From the NCBI GenBank assembly GCA_043808235.1, contig JAZDFC010000076.1, positions 1-41,539 of the forward strand: a DNA stretch of 41,539 nucleotides. Direction: 5' to 3'. Below, piece after piece: positions 40,234 to 41,539 of this stretch. The notes below the pieces were generated by a model that ran no database searches, was not told the DNA's origin, and saw only the letters and a list, made by a program, of their open reading frames with translations. The DNA comes from JAZDFC01 sp043808235. Its GTDB lineage: Bacteria > Bacteroidota > Ignavibacteria > Ignavibacteriales > Melioribacteraceae. Positions within the stretch are counted from its first letter, which is position 1. Each line of letters opens with the position of its first letter. The translations under genes were made by a program, and so were the position numbers.

Positions 40234-40917
40234 ATGGTTCGCGGAGAAAAGAATCGTTTTCCATCATATTTGTTTGGGATTGCCATCGTATTCATATTTT
40301 TCATGATATCCAGTAACTCGAAAAACACAAATGCGGAAAGTGAAATTTATTCAGAGGATAATTTAATGACATCAACCCAAAAATTAGAAACCGCGACTTT
40401 CGGCGCCGGTTGCTTTTGGTGTGTTGAAGCAGTTTTTCAGGAATTAAAAGGCGTTGAATCAGTTGTATCCGGTTATGCCGGCGGCGTCACCGTTAATCCG
40501 ACATACGATCAAGTGTGCTCGGGGAAAACAAATCATGCGGAAGTTTGCCAAATATTATTTGATCCGGCGATAATCAGTTTCAAAGAATTGTTGGAAATTT
40601 TTTGGAAAACTCACGACCCAACTACTTTGAACAAGCAGGGCGCTGACTCAGGTACACAGTATCGCTCGGTAATTTTTTATCATACTGATGAACAAAGAAC
40701 GCTGGCGGAGAAGTATAAATTATAGCTTGATAAAGCAGGTATTTTTGATAAACCAATTGTAACTGAGATAGCAAAATTCACAAATTTTTATCCTGCCGAA
40801 GATTATCATCAGGAATATTATGAGAACAATGCAAATCAACCTTACTGTACTTTCGTAATCACTCCAAAGTTGGAAAAATTCAAGAAAGTATTTTCAGATA
40901 AATTGAAGTACCAATAA
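40234..40917 (+). pseudogene. msrA: Exported peptide methionine sulfoxide reductase A with in-frame amber codon
   Basis: Start ATG 40234 with AAAGGA upstream. An N-terminal hydrophobic segment (about 12-30) suggests export. The MsrA domain begins at about residue 51, with catalytic Cys in GAGCFWCVEAVF and the conserved GGVTVNPTYDQVCSGKTNHAEV and DPTTLNKQGADSGTQYRS. At 40723-40725 a TAG interrupts the frame (EKYKL-stop-LDKAGIF). The frame then continues without shift to TAA 40915-40917, including the conserved FYPAEDYHQEYY and the end PYCTFVITPKLEKFKKVF. One base change from CAG would restore a 227-residue protein. It is either a very recent pseudogene, a read error or a read-through gene. MsrA repairs oxidised methionine. 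Confidence 0.85.
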
Positions 40918-40980
40918 CAAAAGTTGGCTGCTCATACTATTCCGAAATGGGAACACGTACAGGAGGTTACAAATATATCA

Positions 40981-41539
40981 TGACTTGTGCCAATTAGTAT
41001 GACAAGGATTTATCCAGTTTATTGATTATTATTTTTGATTGTTTGTTAACTTCAGAGCGAATAATAAAAATTTTGTTGGTAACAGAATCAAAGATTTTTG
41101 CATCTTGAATAATCCAGATAACATCAATAATCTTCTTCAACGAAAGATTTGTCAGTATCTCCAAATATTTGCCTGGTTAAGCATGGCTGCGTCGGTAACA
41201 ATAATTGGGGTTGTTACTGTGTTTCTCTTTATAAATTCGTCGACAACTCTCAGCATTGTTTTCCCCTCAAATGTATTACTGGCAAAGACTTCGTATCCTT
41301 AGGGAAAACCCTGACGGGTTAAAATAAGACCAACAACTATTTGGGGTTGTTGAGATTTATTATCTTTTGAAAATCATTCTATACGTAATTCATCTTCATT
41401 AAAGGATTCAAAGTAAAGTGTAGTAACATCATACAATACTAATGACAAATCTTCTTCAAGCATTTCTTTTGCACACTTAACGGCAATTGTTTCTATGGCA
41501 TCTTTTCTATTTTTCAATTTTAATATTGTTCGGTAGACA
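40981..41539 (-). pseudogene. Decayed IS1634-like insertion sequence, cut by the window end
   Basis: On the minus strand, from 41537 down, the frame reads a DDE transposase of the IS1634 type: LSLVLYDVTTLYFESFNEDEL (first Asp), QPQIVVGLILTRQGFP, YEVFASNTFEGKTMLRVVDE and TTPIIVTDAAML (second Asp). Two in-frame stops interrupt it: TGA after DELRIE and TAA after RQGFP. An internal deletion then joins NIWRY to the C-terminal tail in another frame (41155-40994). The element end (TGACTTGTGCC) is at 40981. The last 179 bp match 28097-28275 in inverted orientation. It is not functional. Confidence 0.85.

Noticed and set aside
41039..41302. 87-residue plus-strand frame at the window end
   Set aside because: Antisense to the IS1634-like transposase remnant.

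Overview
The window looks like a chromosomal segment of an Ignavibacteria-type bacterium (Ignavibacteriales, Bacteroidota/FCB group). The main evidence is five large exported proteins ending in the type IX secretion (T9SS) type A sorting domain in its Ignavibacteria flavour (YPNPFNPTTTIRY ... LKIYDILG ... GVYFYRI ... K). Low GC, many lipoproteins and AT-rich upstream regions agree. This assignment is inference from protein style; no rRNA or marker gene is present.

Layout. (1) 1-139 is the 3' end of an IS256-family element, identical to the right end of a complete copy at 26680-28096. (2) 216-21367 is a long minus-strand run: two small lipoproteins, a delta-60 repeat T9SS protein, a beta-helix T9SS protein, a stand-alone receiver, an NtrC-type sigma54 activator, a sensor histidine kinase, a sialidase-like lipoprotein, another beta-helix T9SS protein, a GH18 chitinase-like T9SS protein, a 1357-residue BNR/PKD T9SS protein and a small lipoprotein, with a good sigma70-like promoter at 21419-21447. 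(3) 22072-26150 is a plus-strand group: STAS-like protein, pilin-like protein, a single-chain ECF sigma / membrane anchor / FecR-like protein and a secreted protein of twelve 16-residue repeats. (4) 26151-26679 holds no gene but is packed with palindromic repeats of three families, followed by the intact IS256 element. (5) 28097-41539 begins and ends with decayed IS1634-like sequences in inverted orientation and carries two Cys-rich proteins, a six-gene extracellular-electron-transfer operon and an msrA broken by one in-frame amber codon.

Two things stand out. First, the operon 29623-40135: a membrane protein with His-rich helices, a TPR protein, a membrane-anchored Fe-S flavoprotein, a 20-haem cytochrome c, a 61-haem cytochrome c of 1510 residues, and an outer-membrane beta-barrel protein. 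The six genes are contiguous or overlap at nearly every junction. Together they read as a complete route for electrons from the inner membrane or NAD(P)H to the cell surface (inference).

Second, the same palindromic DNA repeats that fill the gene-free stretch 26151-26679 are also found inside coding sequences, in frame. A 28-bp palindrome codes for ten residues inside all five T9SS sorting domains. Two unrelated palindromic elements interrupt the same loop of a fibronectin-like domain in two different proteins. This resembles the protein-coding palindromic elements known from Rickettsia, but here it sits in surface and secretion domains.
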